From NCBI GenBank assembly GCA_007922225.1, contig ML679989.1:16247974-16311973 (forward strand): 64,000 bases of DNA. Reading direction: 5' to 3'. This stretch comes from Emydura subglobosa (lineage: Eukaryota > Chordata > Testudines > Chelidae). A program made the position numbers and the translations under genes. The notes under the pieces were generated by a model. The model did no database searches, was not told the DNA's origin, and worked only from the letters and a program-made list of their open reading frames with translations. This document shows, one piece after another, positions 12,100-24,257 of this stretch (positions are counted from its first letter, which is position 1; the number at the start of each line of letters is the position of its first letter).

Positions 12100-14530
12100 G
12101 GAGAAGAAATAGATTGTTGCTAGAGGGGAGCAGAGCTGTTTCTAAACGCTTGTTTTTCAAAGCTGTGGCATGAGGATTTGGTGGCTTTTTAAAGCGAGAG
12201 CCAGTTAAATATGGTCTTAAAATAGAGCGAGTTCCTAAAGGCACCGTACTTTGCTTAAAAGCCATCACCTTTTATAGCCAGAAGCCATTTCTATTTTGTC
12301 CCCAAATATTAGGCGTTAGGGAAATCCAGTCCTCTTCTTGGACAGCTCAGCAAAAAATGGAACAATATTTATATCTCTACACAGATGGGCAGAAAAATAG
12401 CCAGGGTCAACAGCATTGTTTGCAAGGCATGGGTACAGAGCAGCCTGAGGGTTGCTGAGTGCCCCTAGCAGCAAAGGGGGGGATGGCAGGCTTCCTTGGC
12501 TCTGTGAGCCTGTCCCTCCCGCACATGGGTGGAGACGGATAGCTCATCAGTCCTTTCCCTGAAACGCCCTTTGCAGGCGCAGAACATTTTGGAAGCATCT
12601 CCAGCTGAGATCAAGTACAGGAGCAGCCCCATAGAAATAGAGTTGGGGGTGGAATGGGTGTAAAACCACAGGCCCTGTAGTCTCCACTGGATTTAAAACC
12701 CGGTGGGTGTATCCGCAAGGGGCCACTTATTGGTCATGGGTCCGTGTAAAAATCTGCTACAGTCTTGCCCCTGAGAAACCCTCTGGTCCTGCAGGAAGGG
12801 AAGGAACTCAGTGCTGTTCACCCTGCAGGGGAAGAGGAATGTTAAAGGGCACAGTCTCCAGATAGCCCAGGTCCATGGGTCATGCGGACTGTCCAGACTG
12901 AGCGAGCTGCAGCTGGGCCCATTGCTGGCAGAGTTTCTCCAGGGTTTCCCAGAGCGGTGTGGGCAGGGGTCTTTTTTTTTTTTTTTTCAGGCTAGCTAAA
13001 TCGTGCTATAGAAACATCCCTCCCACTCTTCTCACCATGCACTTCAGCTCCTAGGCAGGTAGCCTGGCTGGACTAGAACTCCATCCAGATCAGGCAGGGA
13101 AAGCAGCGGGTATCCTGCTAGCAGCCATGGGGTGTACAGGAGAGCTTTGCAATGTGCTTCATTCACACCATGGTGCAAACTCCCCGACCCGTGTAGTGAG
13201 AGTGTGACTGTGAATGGACCTGGCCTAATGCACTTTGGGAAAGGGCTGAGGTACCCTGGCCAGCCGGCCGAGCGCATCCACACAAGCCTGGTAGGGGGAG
13301 CAGACCTCACTCTCTCTGTAAATAGTTTCTCTCTTCACTCCACCTTCCTGGGAAGCTTTTCTAGCCCAATGAACGGTGGGTCTCAATTTCTATCTCCTAT
13401 TTATAAGGCCCTGGCGTCTTAATATTTCACCCATCCTGCAAGGGGAAGATCTTTTTAACAGGAACTCAGTGTTACTCAGTGGACTTCACCCTGCAGGGCG
13501 GGCAAGCTTCAAAGATGCTGGGGCTCTAGGATGTGCATTTTGAAAGTTCTCCAGGCTTCGTGTGTTTGGTGAACTGTTCATGTCCTAGCTCATGTGGCAG
13601 CCTGAAAGCTTGAAGCTCTTGTCTCTGGCACAGCAGGCAGGCACTTTAGAAACCGGCCAGGGAAGGGTTACAGACCCAGCAGCCTTCCTCTGAAAAGCTA
13701 AATGCGAAGGGGGCTGGAAATGCCACTGCTGCTGGCTGGTTATTGACAGAGCCCTTTGGCAGGATTAGAAGCTTAGGGGGCAGCAGCTGGAGATCACAGA
13801 AAGGAGGAGATGGTGATATTTCAGCAGCTCCCTGTGGAGCAGCTTTCCATTTTGATGCAGGAAGAGAAAGGGCAGTTGGTATGGAGGCCAGTGCACTGCA
13901 GGGGTAAGAAGGTGCAGCTGAGCGGAGGTGCTCAGCCCCGGGCTGAATTTGGCCCAATAACTGTGTCCCCCTCCTCTGTCGGATCAGGCGGGTGCCTTTC
14001 TTGTTCACGAGGGGAGGTGATGGAAATTCAAGTTCCCTAAAATCGTCTCTTTCTGAAATCACTGATACCCACCTTCCGTTGACACCCGCTGTCCCATCTC
14101 CAAGATGGCTAACGCTGCATAAATCAACCTTCCTGAAATTCCTGCCCCATGGCTAGCCTGTCTGGGACAGAGGATGAATCCCCCTAATACCTCTCCATTG
14201 ATGGGGCTGTCTGTCTCCAGGGCCTAATCCCCTTGAAACCCGTCCTTCCTGCAAAATACCCATTGGCCCAGTCCTGGGCTAGCTGGGAATGAGGGCTCGT
14301 TGCCCTGAAACAAGCGTTTTCAGCTAGTCCTGCTGGTCTCTCAGGCTCAGGAATGGGTTTCCATGCTAACGCTTTCCCCATTGCTATCAAACCATTTCTG
14401 TTCACTTCCTCATACTCCCATCACCCCTATTCCCTGTCCTAAAGCTGGAAAGATTGAAAGCATTTTCTTCAAATGTGTTCATTGCCTATAATGCTTTTAA
14501 TTCCCTCCTGGGCCTATTTTGGAAGTGTGT
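12100..14530 (+). other. WHRN intron: unique sequence
   Basis: No gene recognised. The ORFs at 13044-13422 and 13646-14062 have no family resemblance and overlap one another on both strands. Confidence 0.5.
12972..12987 (+). repeat. Poly(T) run, 16 T
   Basis: Homopolymer tract in unique intronic sequence. There is no clear SINE or LINE next to it. Confidence 0.95.
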
Positions 14531-14531
14531 C

Positions 14532-15314
14532 CTCTAACGCATAGTTTCTCAACCTGTGGTACACGTACCCCTGGCGGTACACAAGACACAGGCAGGGGGT
14601 ACCCGGGGAAAAACAGAGTGAAGGGGAGACGGGCGGCAGCCCCTGCTTCCCACCCAGTCACAGCTTCCAGCTGGGAGGCAGTGGCAGCCATCACGGTCCC
14701 GGGAAACCGGGCTTCAGTTGCCCGCTTCCCGCCCTGTCACAACTCTCAGCTGGGAGGTGGGCAGCAGCCGCCGGCTTTTGGGGAAGGCGCGCAGCAGACA
14801 CCCACTTCCTGCCCAGTCCCAGCTCTTAGCTAGGAGGCGAGCAGTAGCCGCCTGCAACTTACCTAGGTGGCAGCCTCCCTCCCTGGCTCAAAGCCCAGTG
14901 CCTAGAAAACTTGACAACTCTGACAGCCCCAGATTTTACCAATTATCCTCTTCTCCTGTCTCTCTCTCTCACCCCTTCCTCCTCTCAAATCTATGGCAAA
15001 AAATTTGGCGCGGCGCTTTATGTTCCCCAGCATTGGCACGCCGCTCAAAGCCTCCTAGCTTTGGCCAACATCACCTCTAGCCCAGGTACACACTTGAGTT
15101 GTGCACCCCGGCGTAAAGATGGTGACCCTACCCCCACTAGATCTGACATCTGTCATATCCTGGCCTTATATACTCAGCCCTTCTTCCAACATATAGCTCA
15201 CATTAATCTGTAAACATACAATCCCATGGAAAATTGAGTGTTGGGTATGTATTAAAATTGTCAGAAGTTAGGGGGTACTTGCTACTTAAAAGGTTGAGAA
15301 ACACTGGTCTAATG
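14532..15314. mobile_element. Non-autonomous hAT (Charlie-like) element, 767 bp
   Basis: Left end CATAGTTTCTCAACC at 14540; right end GGTTGAGAAACACTG finishing at 15306. These are inverted repeats of the CAGTGTTTCTCAACC type seen in hAT-Charlie elements. The flanking 8-mers CTCTAACG (14532-14539) and GTCTAATG (15307-15314) match at 6 of 8 bases and fit the nTCTAnnn target preference. The interior holds an 80-bp GC-rich tandem repeat and no transposase ORF. Confidence 0.8.
14645..14845. repeat. 80-bp minisatellite inside the hAT element
   Basis: Three diverged units start CTTCCCACCCAGTCACAGCT (14645), CTTCCCGCCCTGTCACAACT (14725) and CTTCCTGCCCAGTCCCAGCT (14805). The spacing is exactly 80 bp each time, and each unit contains an AGCTGGGAGG-like block. 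Confidence 0.8.
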
Positions 15315-18300
15315 GGTGCAAGCCTTGGACCGAGAGCTTTCCCGCAGATGGGGAAATGCACATGTAGCACAGATTCAAACTAATCAAGTGTTTATCCAAC
15401 AATAGACAACATGCAAGGAGACACAAGCTGTACCCTGCCCCTTCCAGCACAAATGAGCAGCCTCATTAATGTGAGGGGAATGAAATACGCTGAACCAGTA
15501 GTTTCTGCAGATGTCAACTGCCTCGTGGCTTGACATAATTGCAGAAGGCAAGACCAGTCTAAATATAGGAAGTGGTTTTCGTGGCATTTTGCTAATCAAA
15601 CAGGAGCTGACTGCTATTCTTTCTAAATGCCCCTGCCATGAGAAGATGGTTCCCACGGGAGTACAGATGACATTTGATTTGTTTCTTAACGAGCCCCCTT
15701 CTGTGCGACACGCTTTCCCTGGTTGGGGTGTGGGCAGTGAGTGAGAGAGTGAATCCTGGTGCAAGTGCCCCGTCCTCGTTATAGAGAGCCTGTTGTGCTT
15801 ACAGGCCAGGCGTGTGGATCCTGGCAGCCGTGCCCCTCTCCCTCTTCCACAGCAGACAGATCCCGTTGCACTCCTGGGCTGTGCGTGCAGCTCTGGGCGC
15901 TAGTACACAGGAGTTCTCCAAGCTCAGTGGCTGGGAAGGAGAGAATCCAGTGGACTGATGATAGCGTGTTGAAGAACGTGATTTCTCTTGCCTGACCTCA
16001 TGGGATCAAGAGGCGTTATGACCACGCTGCGGAGCCCTGCTCTCTCCTTGTCATTTACGCCTCCAGTGGGGCCAGGCTGCAGGACAAGGATACTGCAGTG
16101 ACAGGAGCTATTCAGACCCAGTCGTTTCCTCCTCCGGGAGCTCTGTCCACCACGGCCCTCCCTCAGCTTTCCTGTGGGAGGAAGTAAATTTAAATCCTGC
16201 AAGCAGCAGCTACCCTGCAAGCAGAACTTGCTTTGGGTTGGTTCTGAATCAGTGCTCAGCCTAGCCGGGCCTACTGGCCAGCATGTGGCAGCTGTGCTGG
16301 CCTCCTTCTGCCCCCTATGACAAGGGGGGGGTACAGTCCCAGTTTGCCACTGCAACCTGATGCCGTGGAGGACTTCCCACCATCCATCTGGGCCCTCTGC
16401 CGAGATTTACACTGGCCTAAGCCCAGGGTGAATCTGATCGTTGGCCTTGTAATTTCCATCCCCTCCACACAGACAAAGTCAAGCCATGCTCCAATACAGG
16501 GCCCTAGCGCATTAATATGAGCAGGGACACACAGCGGCCTCAGCCCCCACGTGCCATGAGAATGACACCTGCATTCATGCTCCCAGCATATCAGCGCCAG
16601 GGAGTCCACGCAGCAGGGGCCAGGCATGTTACAGTTCATGCTCCCGAGCATGGAGTGCAACAGAACTCACACGCTACAGGCCACTAGCGCCTGGATTCAC
16701 ACTCGAGGCTGGTAAGCACCTGACAGGGGCCGGGAGGTAAGTTACCTAGACCACCCCGACAGGTGCTTTCAGATCCTAGAGGGCGCTTAGTGCCTGGAAT
16801 CACACTTCCAGCTGGGAGCTGCTCTACTCAGCAGGGCCAAAGTGGTGGCAAAGTGATGGCTCTGGCCTGGGGGCAGGTGATCAAAGCCCATCCGGGGCAG
16901 ACACCAACCCCGCTGCAGGGTCCCACTCTGTGTCAGATTTGAGCCCGCACAAGAAAAGAGAGGAGAAAAGTCCCTTTTCCCTGCATTCCCGGGCATTCAT
17001 TGGCCAGACACTCACTGCTCCAAGCCTCTCTCCCCGGCTGATGTTATCCATGTCTCCACTGCCCTGATTGACAGCCCCGCCGCCCCCACTGTGCCGAGAG
17101 ACTAACAAACTAATTGAATTCTTTTGCTAATGTCTCGAGCTCTGTTGATGGCATTGACATATTCCAGGCTATATTTTGACATTTGATAATTAATTTTGGC
17201 TATAATTATAATGAAAAAAAAAAACCCAACGCACCCAACATCTGCCACATATTTGCATCTGAGACTGTCTGGTCTGATTTCGGGGGAAGGGAGAATCTTG
17301 ATTTAACCCTTTCATTGCCCCACCAAAGAATGGAAGATCCCGCCCGCCTTCCCCAAGGAGGTGAAAATATGATTGGGGCAACCGCCAGAGTGGCTCAGCT
17401 GAGCAAGGGAAGGGAGCTAAATGCGCCAGGCTGCCGGGACATGTGGGCTCCTGAAGAAGCATTTTGCTAGGGGGAAGGAGGACATGAAATGGAAGGGAGC
17501 GTGGCTGGAAGCCGTCCGGTGATCTTCTTGCAGTGAAGCTGCGATTCCTGATGGAGGCGACAGCTGCAAAATGAGGGCAGGGAACGGAGAGAGGGCCAGA
17601 TACAGAGAGACCCACGCACACCCCCTTGCCCTGTGAACCCCGAACATGGCTAATGCAGACTCGGAGGCAGGCTGGACTGAGGGTGTGGCGGTGGCTATGC
17701 ACAGCGCGTCCCGAATGGAGACGCATCTCACCATGCAGAGCGCGGCCGGAGCTGCGCCGCGCTGGTGCACGAAGGGGGACTTGCTTGACTTTCCCCACCA
17801 GGCAAGTCCCTGGGAGAGGCATCCACACGGGGCCATAGCTACAGTGGGGGCGGCTCCTGTCCCGTTGCCAGGAAGCCCGAAGTCCAAAGAGTAACCAGCC
17901 TCTCCGACCGCGAGAGCAAGACTCAAAGGCTCAGTGATGATCTCACACAGTGAGCAGCAAGGTCACAGCCAGGTCACCTTCCCCAGGCAGGCTCCCCGCT
18001 CACATGTGGGCTCGGCTGCACCCCACCCTAGGTGCTGGCCACACTCGTGAGCTCCCCTCTTGTACAAGCGCTCCCTCCGCTCCCCCGGCTGGCACGGCCA
18101 CGCTCCCTGATCATCACCTGGTCCTTGGAAGCCTCTGTCCCCACCAGTCCTTGCAGTGTCACCTCTGAAGACGGCCCAGGCCTGAGCAAAGCAAGACCAA
18201 GCCCTGAGAGAGCCACTCCCCTGGAAGAACGCTTCTCTCACCCTGGTAGTCTGAGCACTTGATGCTGCATAGATCATTGGCCAAATGCTGCTCTTAACTC

Positions 18301-19156
18301 ACCCGAGTGCCTCCTCCATTGAAATCAATAGGGCTCGCACCCGTGGAACGGCAAGCAGTCCTGTCTCACCTCTTGTGGAGGTTGTACCTGACTGGAGTAT
18401 CCCCTCGCTCACTCCGGCGTGACACCAATGGCGTCACTGCTGATGCACAGCGGGGTGGGCGAGTTGAGAAGCCAGCCCTTTGGCGTCAATGAAGGGCTGC
18501 TTTTAAAGGGCACGCTGCCACGATAAAAACTGTGGGTTTGATCTTTACATCCCTTGCTCCCCTAAAATTCCCCACTGAAATCAACAGGCGGGTCGGGGGC
18601 ACACAGACGGCAGCAACAGGCCCCCAGCCTCCTCACCTGTGTTACTAAGAGTCCCTTGCGTTATTAAAACAAACATATGTAACAACGGTACAATGCTTGT
18701 CGCCAGGGCTTGAACCCACAAAGGTAAAGCTGGAGCTGAAGGACTTGTCGTCCCAGTCAGCACATGTAGTAGAAGCAGCTCCGCTCCCCTATGGATGGCT
18801 CTGCTCCTACAGGGAAATGTATAGCACACGCTGTGCAGTGAAATTAACTTGTCCCTACTTATGGGACCGGTTTTCATTCTGCATTTCTCTCTGCTAGGGG
18901 TCGGTCAGTTTTGCATCCTGGTTGCTTTGCTCTCCTGTTGTGTTTGGATCTTCCACACTGCAAGGGAAGCCTTTCAATGAATAGGAACCTTTCTCGTTGA
19001 AACTGAAAAGCTCCATTTGCTGCAAACACTTTTGTCCGTGTTAGATTTTCTAAGATTCATCCTGACCCCCTCAGCAGCCCCTCGTGTTAGCACCTCTGCT
19101 TTCCTTTGTGTTGCTGTACAGTGCGGTGACTCGATGTTTTTCCCTTCCCTTCCTAG
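15315..19156 (+). other. WHRN intron: mostly unique sequence with AT-rich candidate CNEs and a CpG-dense patch
   Basis: No gene recognised. The segments at 15,480-15,700 and 17,110-17,215 (ACTAATTGAATTC, GATAATTAATTTTGGC) are AT-rich and repeat-free. A CpG-dense patch lies at 17,695-17,775. Part of a palindromic repeat may lie at 18,275-18,345. Confidence 0.45.
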
Positions 19157-19228
19157 AACACATCAGATCTGGAGGGAAGCGGAGATGGATTCCAGAGCAG
19201 TATTAATGCCCTGCCCGACATTTCCCTG
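19157..19228 (+). CDS. WHRN: WHRN small linker exon (24 codons)
   Basis: This 72-nt exon is phase 0 at both ends and encodes residues 70-93 of the window's whirlin fragment. It follows the acceptor TTCCTAG and ends with CTG|GTAAGA. The peptide begins NTSDLEGSG and ends INALPDISL, matching the human linker directly after the SSAR of the previous exon. An 18.2-kb intron precedes it and a 457-bp intron follows. It contains no domain; it is part of the low-complexity linker between HN2 and the Pro-rich region. Because its length is a multiple of three, skipping it would keep the reading frame, so it could be a cassette exon, but nothing in the sequence shows that it is skipped. Confidence 0.92.
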
Positions 19229-19685
19229 GTAAGATATCTCACCTTCTCTCCCTCAAATGGAAATAGATGCTGACTGAAGGCACCATATTCTGCCTCATCT
19301 TCGCTAATACGTTCCAACATCACTAACCTGTGGAACTCACTGCAGCAGGATATTATTGACGCAAACAACATAGCATAATTAGGAAAAAGGACTCAGGGTC
19401 TGTGAATAAGAATAGCATCCATGGTTACTGTAGCTGAAATCAAAATGACCAGGATTATTCCTCTATCAATCTTCACATTCCAGGGTATATTCAGATTGCT
19501 CCTGAGGTCAGGAAGAAACTTCCAGGCCATCTCCTCCAATCTGGGTGAAACATCTGACGCTGGTCCCTGTAGATTACAGGACACCAGGCAACGTGGGTGA
19601 TAGGCCAGTTTCTAGGTCTCCAGAAGGGGGCAGAAGGGGTCCCATATAGTGGCGTCTAATCACCTTTTGTTCTGGTTTTTCACAG

Positions 19686-20277
19686 GACGACGTTTCATCT
19701 TTCTCCGAGGAACCGCCCGGCTTTAAGCCCCCACCTCCTTCTGCAGCTCAAGCGCTGGACTCCTCCACCGCCCAGCACCGAAATACAGCGAAAGACACAC
19801 TCAAGCGCCCTTCCTCCGAATCCTCCCAGTCAGGCCTCTTCTTCGTGGCCTCTCGCAGCCTCACCCCGCCTCCCAGCCACCCCGAAAAGGACGCAGCCAG
19901 CACGGCTTCCACTTTGTCCTCTGCATCCACTGAGGATTCTGCCTTGATCACCGTCTGCACCGCTGTTTCCCCTGCCACTCACAGCTCCAGGAGGCGCATG
20001 GATGCCCACTTGTCCTTGGTCAACCAGCACCCGATAGGTCCCTTCCCCAGAGTTCAGTCTCCAACCAGGCTGAAGAGTCCATCTCCTGAGAGCACCCCAG
20101 TCAGAAGCCTCCCAACACCCATTCCTCCTCTTCCCCCTCCATCACACCCGGCTCCTCTGGCTCCAGACAAAGGCAGCCCGCGGTCAGCGATCAACCAGCA
20201 TTTTATCCTGGTGGAGGTGCATCAGCCCAACAGCGAGCCAGACGTGAACGAAGTGAGATCCTTACCCCAAGCCCGAG
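19686..20277 (+). CDS. WHRN: WHRN large exon: Ser/Pro-rich linker
   Basis: This 592-nt exon runs from TTTTTCACAG|GAC to CGAG|GTGGGT and encodes residues 94-290 plus the first base of codon 291, ending in phase 1. It is the disordered, Ser/Pro-rich linker between HN2 and PDZ3. Two blocks are conserved with human whirlin: HLSLVNQHPIGPFPRVQSP in the middle, and VEVHQPNSEPDVNEVRSLPQ near the end. Between them is a polyproline stretch (PIPPLPPPSHPAPLAP), the profilin/SH3-ligand type of sequence described for whirlin. The rest is diverged, as expected of this linker. The phase-1 G joins CC of the next exon to give Ala, so the junction reads QAR-ASTLSQ. Confidence 0.94.
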
Positions 20278-20823
20278 GTGGGTGGCTCTGCCTGCTGGAC
20301 TGACTCCGGGGGGACATGGCCGGGTTAAAGGACCGCGGTACAAATTGGCGCTCAGGTGGTTAATGCTAACCGGGCTTGTTCGCTCTCTCTTCCTATTTTG
20401 CATTGCTCTGTTCGGACAATGAGACTGGTCGGTTTCACTTTTCTTCACAGCCACCCGCTAGTCAATTTCTGTTTCCATTTCCCATGATCTAGCACAAGGC
20501 CTGGCTGTCCGGGTTGCAAACACCGCAGTGGGGAGCAGTTTACAGTGGAACTTTCTCTAAAGACTTGCAGTGAGGATTGGGGGCCCTGAGAAAAGAAAAA
20601 GGGCCATTCTGCTGTCTCACCCAGGTAGCTAGATCAGGGACAGCTCACTAGCTCCAACTCTGGGCTAGGAAGAGGCAGGAGAGAGCTAGAGGGAAGGACA
20701 GGGAGAAAGCCTTGAGAACAGCCAGCTGATGGGGGAGCTTGAGAGCTATCTCTGTAAACACAGCCCTGCTTGAGATCCTCAAAGGTATCTAGGGTCCACG
20801 CTTCCATCTGGGCCTTTGTTACA

Positions 20824-20965
20824 AAGGGCTTGTCTGCACGGGGAAACTGGAATAACTATGCTGGAATAAGAATGTCCAACAGGGAGCTGCTCCAGAATAG
20901 CTACTGCACTTTAAATTCACGCCCTACTTTATTCTGGAATAACTTCCCCGTGTAGACAAGCCCTT
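20824..20965. mobile_element. Palindromic MITE, 142 bp
   Basis: AAGGGCTTGTCTGCACGGGG at the left and CCCCGTGTAGACAAGCCCTT at the right are inverted repeats with one mismatch. Inner GGAATAAC-type blocks extend the match. No target duplication is clear. Confidence 0.8.
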
Positions 20966-21029
20966 CCCTTAAACCATGGGAAGTGGGTAAACTGGAGCAA
21001 CAACCAATGTGTGTGTGCTGTGCTCAGAG

Positions 21030-21390
21030 CAAAGTTGCCAACTCTCATGATTTTAGTGCAATATTTTGCTGCTGCTCTTGAAGCCCCAGCTGCTGGAGTC
21101 ATGCTGCTCATGTGAGAATAGCAGATTGCATGTAAAAAAATTCAGTGTCTGGTCCTCCGAACTGTGCATACAAGTTTGAAAAGACCTTTAATAATAATAA
21201 TAACAATAATAATAGAATACCTAGCTCTTATATAACTAGGTGTTGTAACATTATCATTACTATTAAGTTTTAGGATCAAAAATCCAGGAGGCGAAGGAGA
21301 AGAGCCCCACATTATTCTTGTTTTTAATCTCATGATTTTTAAGCTGATCTCGTGATATTTGAATGCTTGGCACTGGCGATGTGGGAAGAG
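21030..21390. mobile_element. TIR-type repeat (GTTGCCAACTCTCATGA family), interrupted by a SINE fragment
   Basis: Starts AGTTGCCAACTCTCATGATT and contains AAGCCCCAGCTGCTGGAGTC. After a SINE tail at 21,190-21,225 it continues with CTCATGATTTTTAAGCTGAT. Related copies lie at 39,752-40,067 and about 45,060-45,360. Confidence 0.5.
21190..21225 (-). repeat. SINE 3' end with (TAA)n microsatellite
   Basis: Imperfect TAA repeats run into TACCTAGCTCTTATATA, the reverse complement of the MIR-type SINE 3' end. Confidence 0.7.
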
Positions 21391-22489
21391 CCGGGAGAGG
21401 CGCTGAGCCCGCTTTGCGGGACCCTGCCTCCCCACCTCCCTGTGCTCAGTGAACTTTTGTAAGTCTCCCTGAGCTTTCCAGTGCAATTTTACATGTCCTT
21501 TAGTGAAAGCCCAGGCTCTGCTAGGCAGCTGATTGCAGCTGGGCTCCTGGGCGAGCCTGGCTGTGTTTGTTAATAAAATCTGTTTCTGATGGAATTTTAA
21601 AAGAAAAGAGAAATAACCTTGGGACTTTTTCCATTAGTGTCTGCGCTGAGAAAAGCTTGTCTAGCAAAAAGCTAAACTTGGAGGACCAGATTTAACTAGG
21701 CAATGATCCTTTAAACATATGTTTGGGGAGCTGAGGGGAAGTGCAAAGAGGAGAACAAGGGGAAGTTATCCAAAAGGAAACACGAGGTCCAAAGGGGTGA
21801 GCTGCCCCTAGAGTTGCTATCACACTGGATCAATGCTGGAGTGTGCCTGACTCAACAGATAGTCTACCTCCTTGGACCCCTGCGCAGTCCTCTGTGGGTG
21901 GCTGAGGTGTCCCCAGAATCCAGTTCAGGTGTGGACAAGAATCCAGGACTGGATTTCTCTGGCACTTGTGAAGTCAGAAGCCCCGATTCTCTTTGTCACT
22001 AGGGCCTGTTTATACTGTCAGTTACTCATTTCACCTCCCAGAGCCCTGGAAAGGGGCCTTCATGTAAATGAGAATCAGCCCCGAAGTTGGTCCTGCTGTC
22101 GGACAGGCAGAGAGTCTGGTGATTGACTCCAAATACGGCTGGGGGGAAATGCCCACCCTGGCTTTCTGGGCCCAGCTGCAATGGAGTCTCGCCAGAGCCC
22201 CCGAGAGCCCCAAAATGCCATTTTCCAGCTTCTCCTGGACACCAGACTCTGAAAACACTTGGTGCAGGTGGCTTGGCTGCCCTCTTGCGGGGCTGTCTGC
22301 ACACTGCAGATCTTGTCACTGCAGGCAGGCAATGGTGACATGATTTTCTTTTCCGCTCTGTTCTGTATAGGGAGCTGCCTGGCCAGCACTCTGGCAGTGC
22401 TAACGGGTTCATAGGGCCAGATACAGCCCGTCACCCCCTCCTCCTCGTCACAGATTGATTCCCCACCTGCAGCCCCACTGAGAATGTTG

Positions 22490-22760
22490 GTTCGGGTTTA
22501 TTGTTATTTATTATTATCCTTCCAGGAGCACCAGAGGCTCCAGCTGAGGTCAGGGCTGCACTGCGCTAGGCACTGTACACAGCAATAGTAGGAGACCAGC
22601 CATGTCCTGAAGAGCCAACACTCTACATACACAAGACAGACACAGGGTGGAATGACATTCCCAGGGTTATTCAGCAGGGCAGTGGCAGAGCCAGGGCAAG
22701 AAGCCAGTTCTCCTGAGTCCTACTCCAGTGCCTTATCTGCTAGCCCTCACTGCCTTGCTC
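22490..22760 (-). repeat. Full-length antisense CORE-SINE
   Basis: Starts with TTATTATTATCC, then GGTCAGGGCTGCACTGCGCT, GGCACTGTACACAGCAATAG and CAGTGGCAGAGCCAGG, and ends GTGCCTTATCTGCTAGCC. This is the complete reverse complement of head, core and tail. Confidence 0.85.
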
Positions 22761-23879
22761 ACTCTCCTCTGTGCCAGGGGGCTTGGTGGATAAGAAACTG
22801 ACGTTTCATTTCTGAAGCCCAGTTCAAGTCCAGTTCAAGCTCCTGTTAAATGCACTCAGCCTGGACACAGCCCTTGGTCCCCTGCTGCTGTGTCTGGCTC
22901 CACCGACAGCCCTCTGCTGATAGACATCAGCTCGATTCCCTGCACAAACAGGCGCACACACGCACTCTCCCAGCTCCTGGTACTCCCCTAGAGCGCCTCC
23001 CAGCCACTGTCACAGACAGCCTGACTCAGCGCTGCATTCTGCACACCCCTTCCCATTCCTCGTGTTTGTAAGGTCCTGGGACGATCCTAGCCAGGGGTGA
23101 AGAAGAGGTTTCCCCCAAAGGAACTCTACAGGTTCTACCCTTCCTGATAGGGCTCTGGGAGCTGAGTTAGTCCTGTGCAAATACCCAGGCAGGTTAGATA
23201 GGAACGAGGAAGCTCATAGTCACTAACCTCAGTATCTTAGTACGCAGCACCCGGTATTCTGGGACCCATCCTGAGAGTCTCTTCCAGATCATTTCCCTCC
23301 AACAAATGTCCTAAAGACCTGGTAGCACCCTCCTGGCTGCTCTGCTTTGCGAGTCCTCTGGAGCAGAACAACCCATGCTCTGCAGGTGTGCGTGGAGTAG
23401 CCCATGGATGGTGTCCTATGCAGCCACCGTCCAGAACCGTGGATGGCCACGCTGGCACTTTGATTGCGTATGTGTGCTTAACCTCTGCGGATGGGATTGC
23501 AGGGTGCTGGTGTCAGAAAAGAGAGGCTGCGTGCAGAAGCCGCAGGGAGACAATTGTCTGGAGGAATGGGCTAAGGGTGAAATTCTCCCCTGTGCCGCGG
23601 GCTAGCCTGTATGCCACATTAGGCCCACTTTGGACCTATTCTGAGGGTTTAAGTAACATGTAGGTCTTTTCCCAGCTCTCTGCATAGGGGTGAATTTCAC
23701 CTAGATTGTCCTAATAGGTCTTTTCCTTCTCTGCGTGCCGTGATTAACCATTTCACTGCTGCACAGACTGTGACAGGAATTCAGCGGGGGGGGAATATGA
23801 TGCCCCAGTGCAATGTTAAGGGGACATTAATGCCTGCACAGAGCAGCATCAAACAGATTGAGCCCTCTGCTCGACTTGG

Positions 23880-24030
23880 AAAATGAGATTGCCATCATTA
23901 ATGGCAGGTCTATAAAACTGGCGATTTACACCCAATTTGCAGGTGTATTTCTTTATAATTCATTACCAGTTAATAAATCTCATGCAAATGTATGCAAATT
24001 AAGCTTTTTAAATCAGCTTGCCTGACGCAC
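23880..24030. promoter_or_regulatory. Candidate intronic enhancer with two tandem POU octamers
   Basis: ATGCAAAT occurs at 23982-23989 and 23992-23999, exactly 10 bp (one helical turn) apart. The surroundings are AT-rich and repeat-free, with TTATAATTCATTACCAG and TTAATAAAT just upstream and the small palindrome GCCATCATTAATGGC at about 23,893. It looks like a conserved non-coding element; conservation is not shown here. Confidence 0.4.
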
Positions 24031-24257
24031 AATGCAAGCTGTGTGGCAGCTCCTTGTGTTTTTTGACGCACGTAAGGGCAGCTCTGCAAAACTCGCGGGC
24101 GCCATTTCTCTGGGGCTGGGGTCTCTGGTTTCAATCCCCTGGGTTCGGAACCCCTGCCGTTTTGCTTGGTGATTCCTTTTCAAACAAGCCGGAAAGGAAA
24201 TTCTGACGGTGTCAAATCTCACTTGAGACTGTACTGAAAACCTACGAAATTGCAGAC

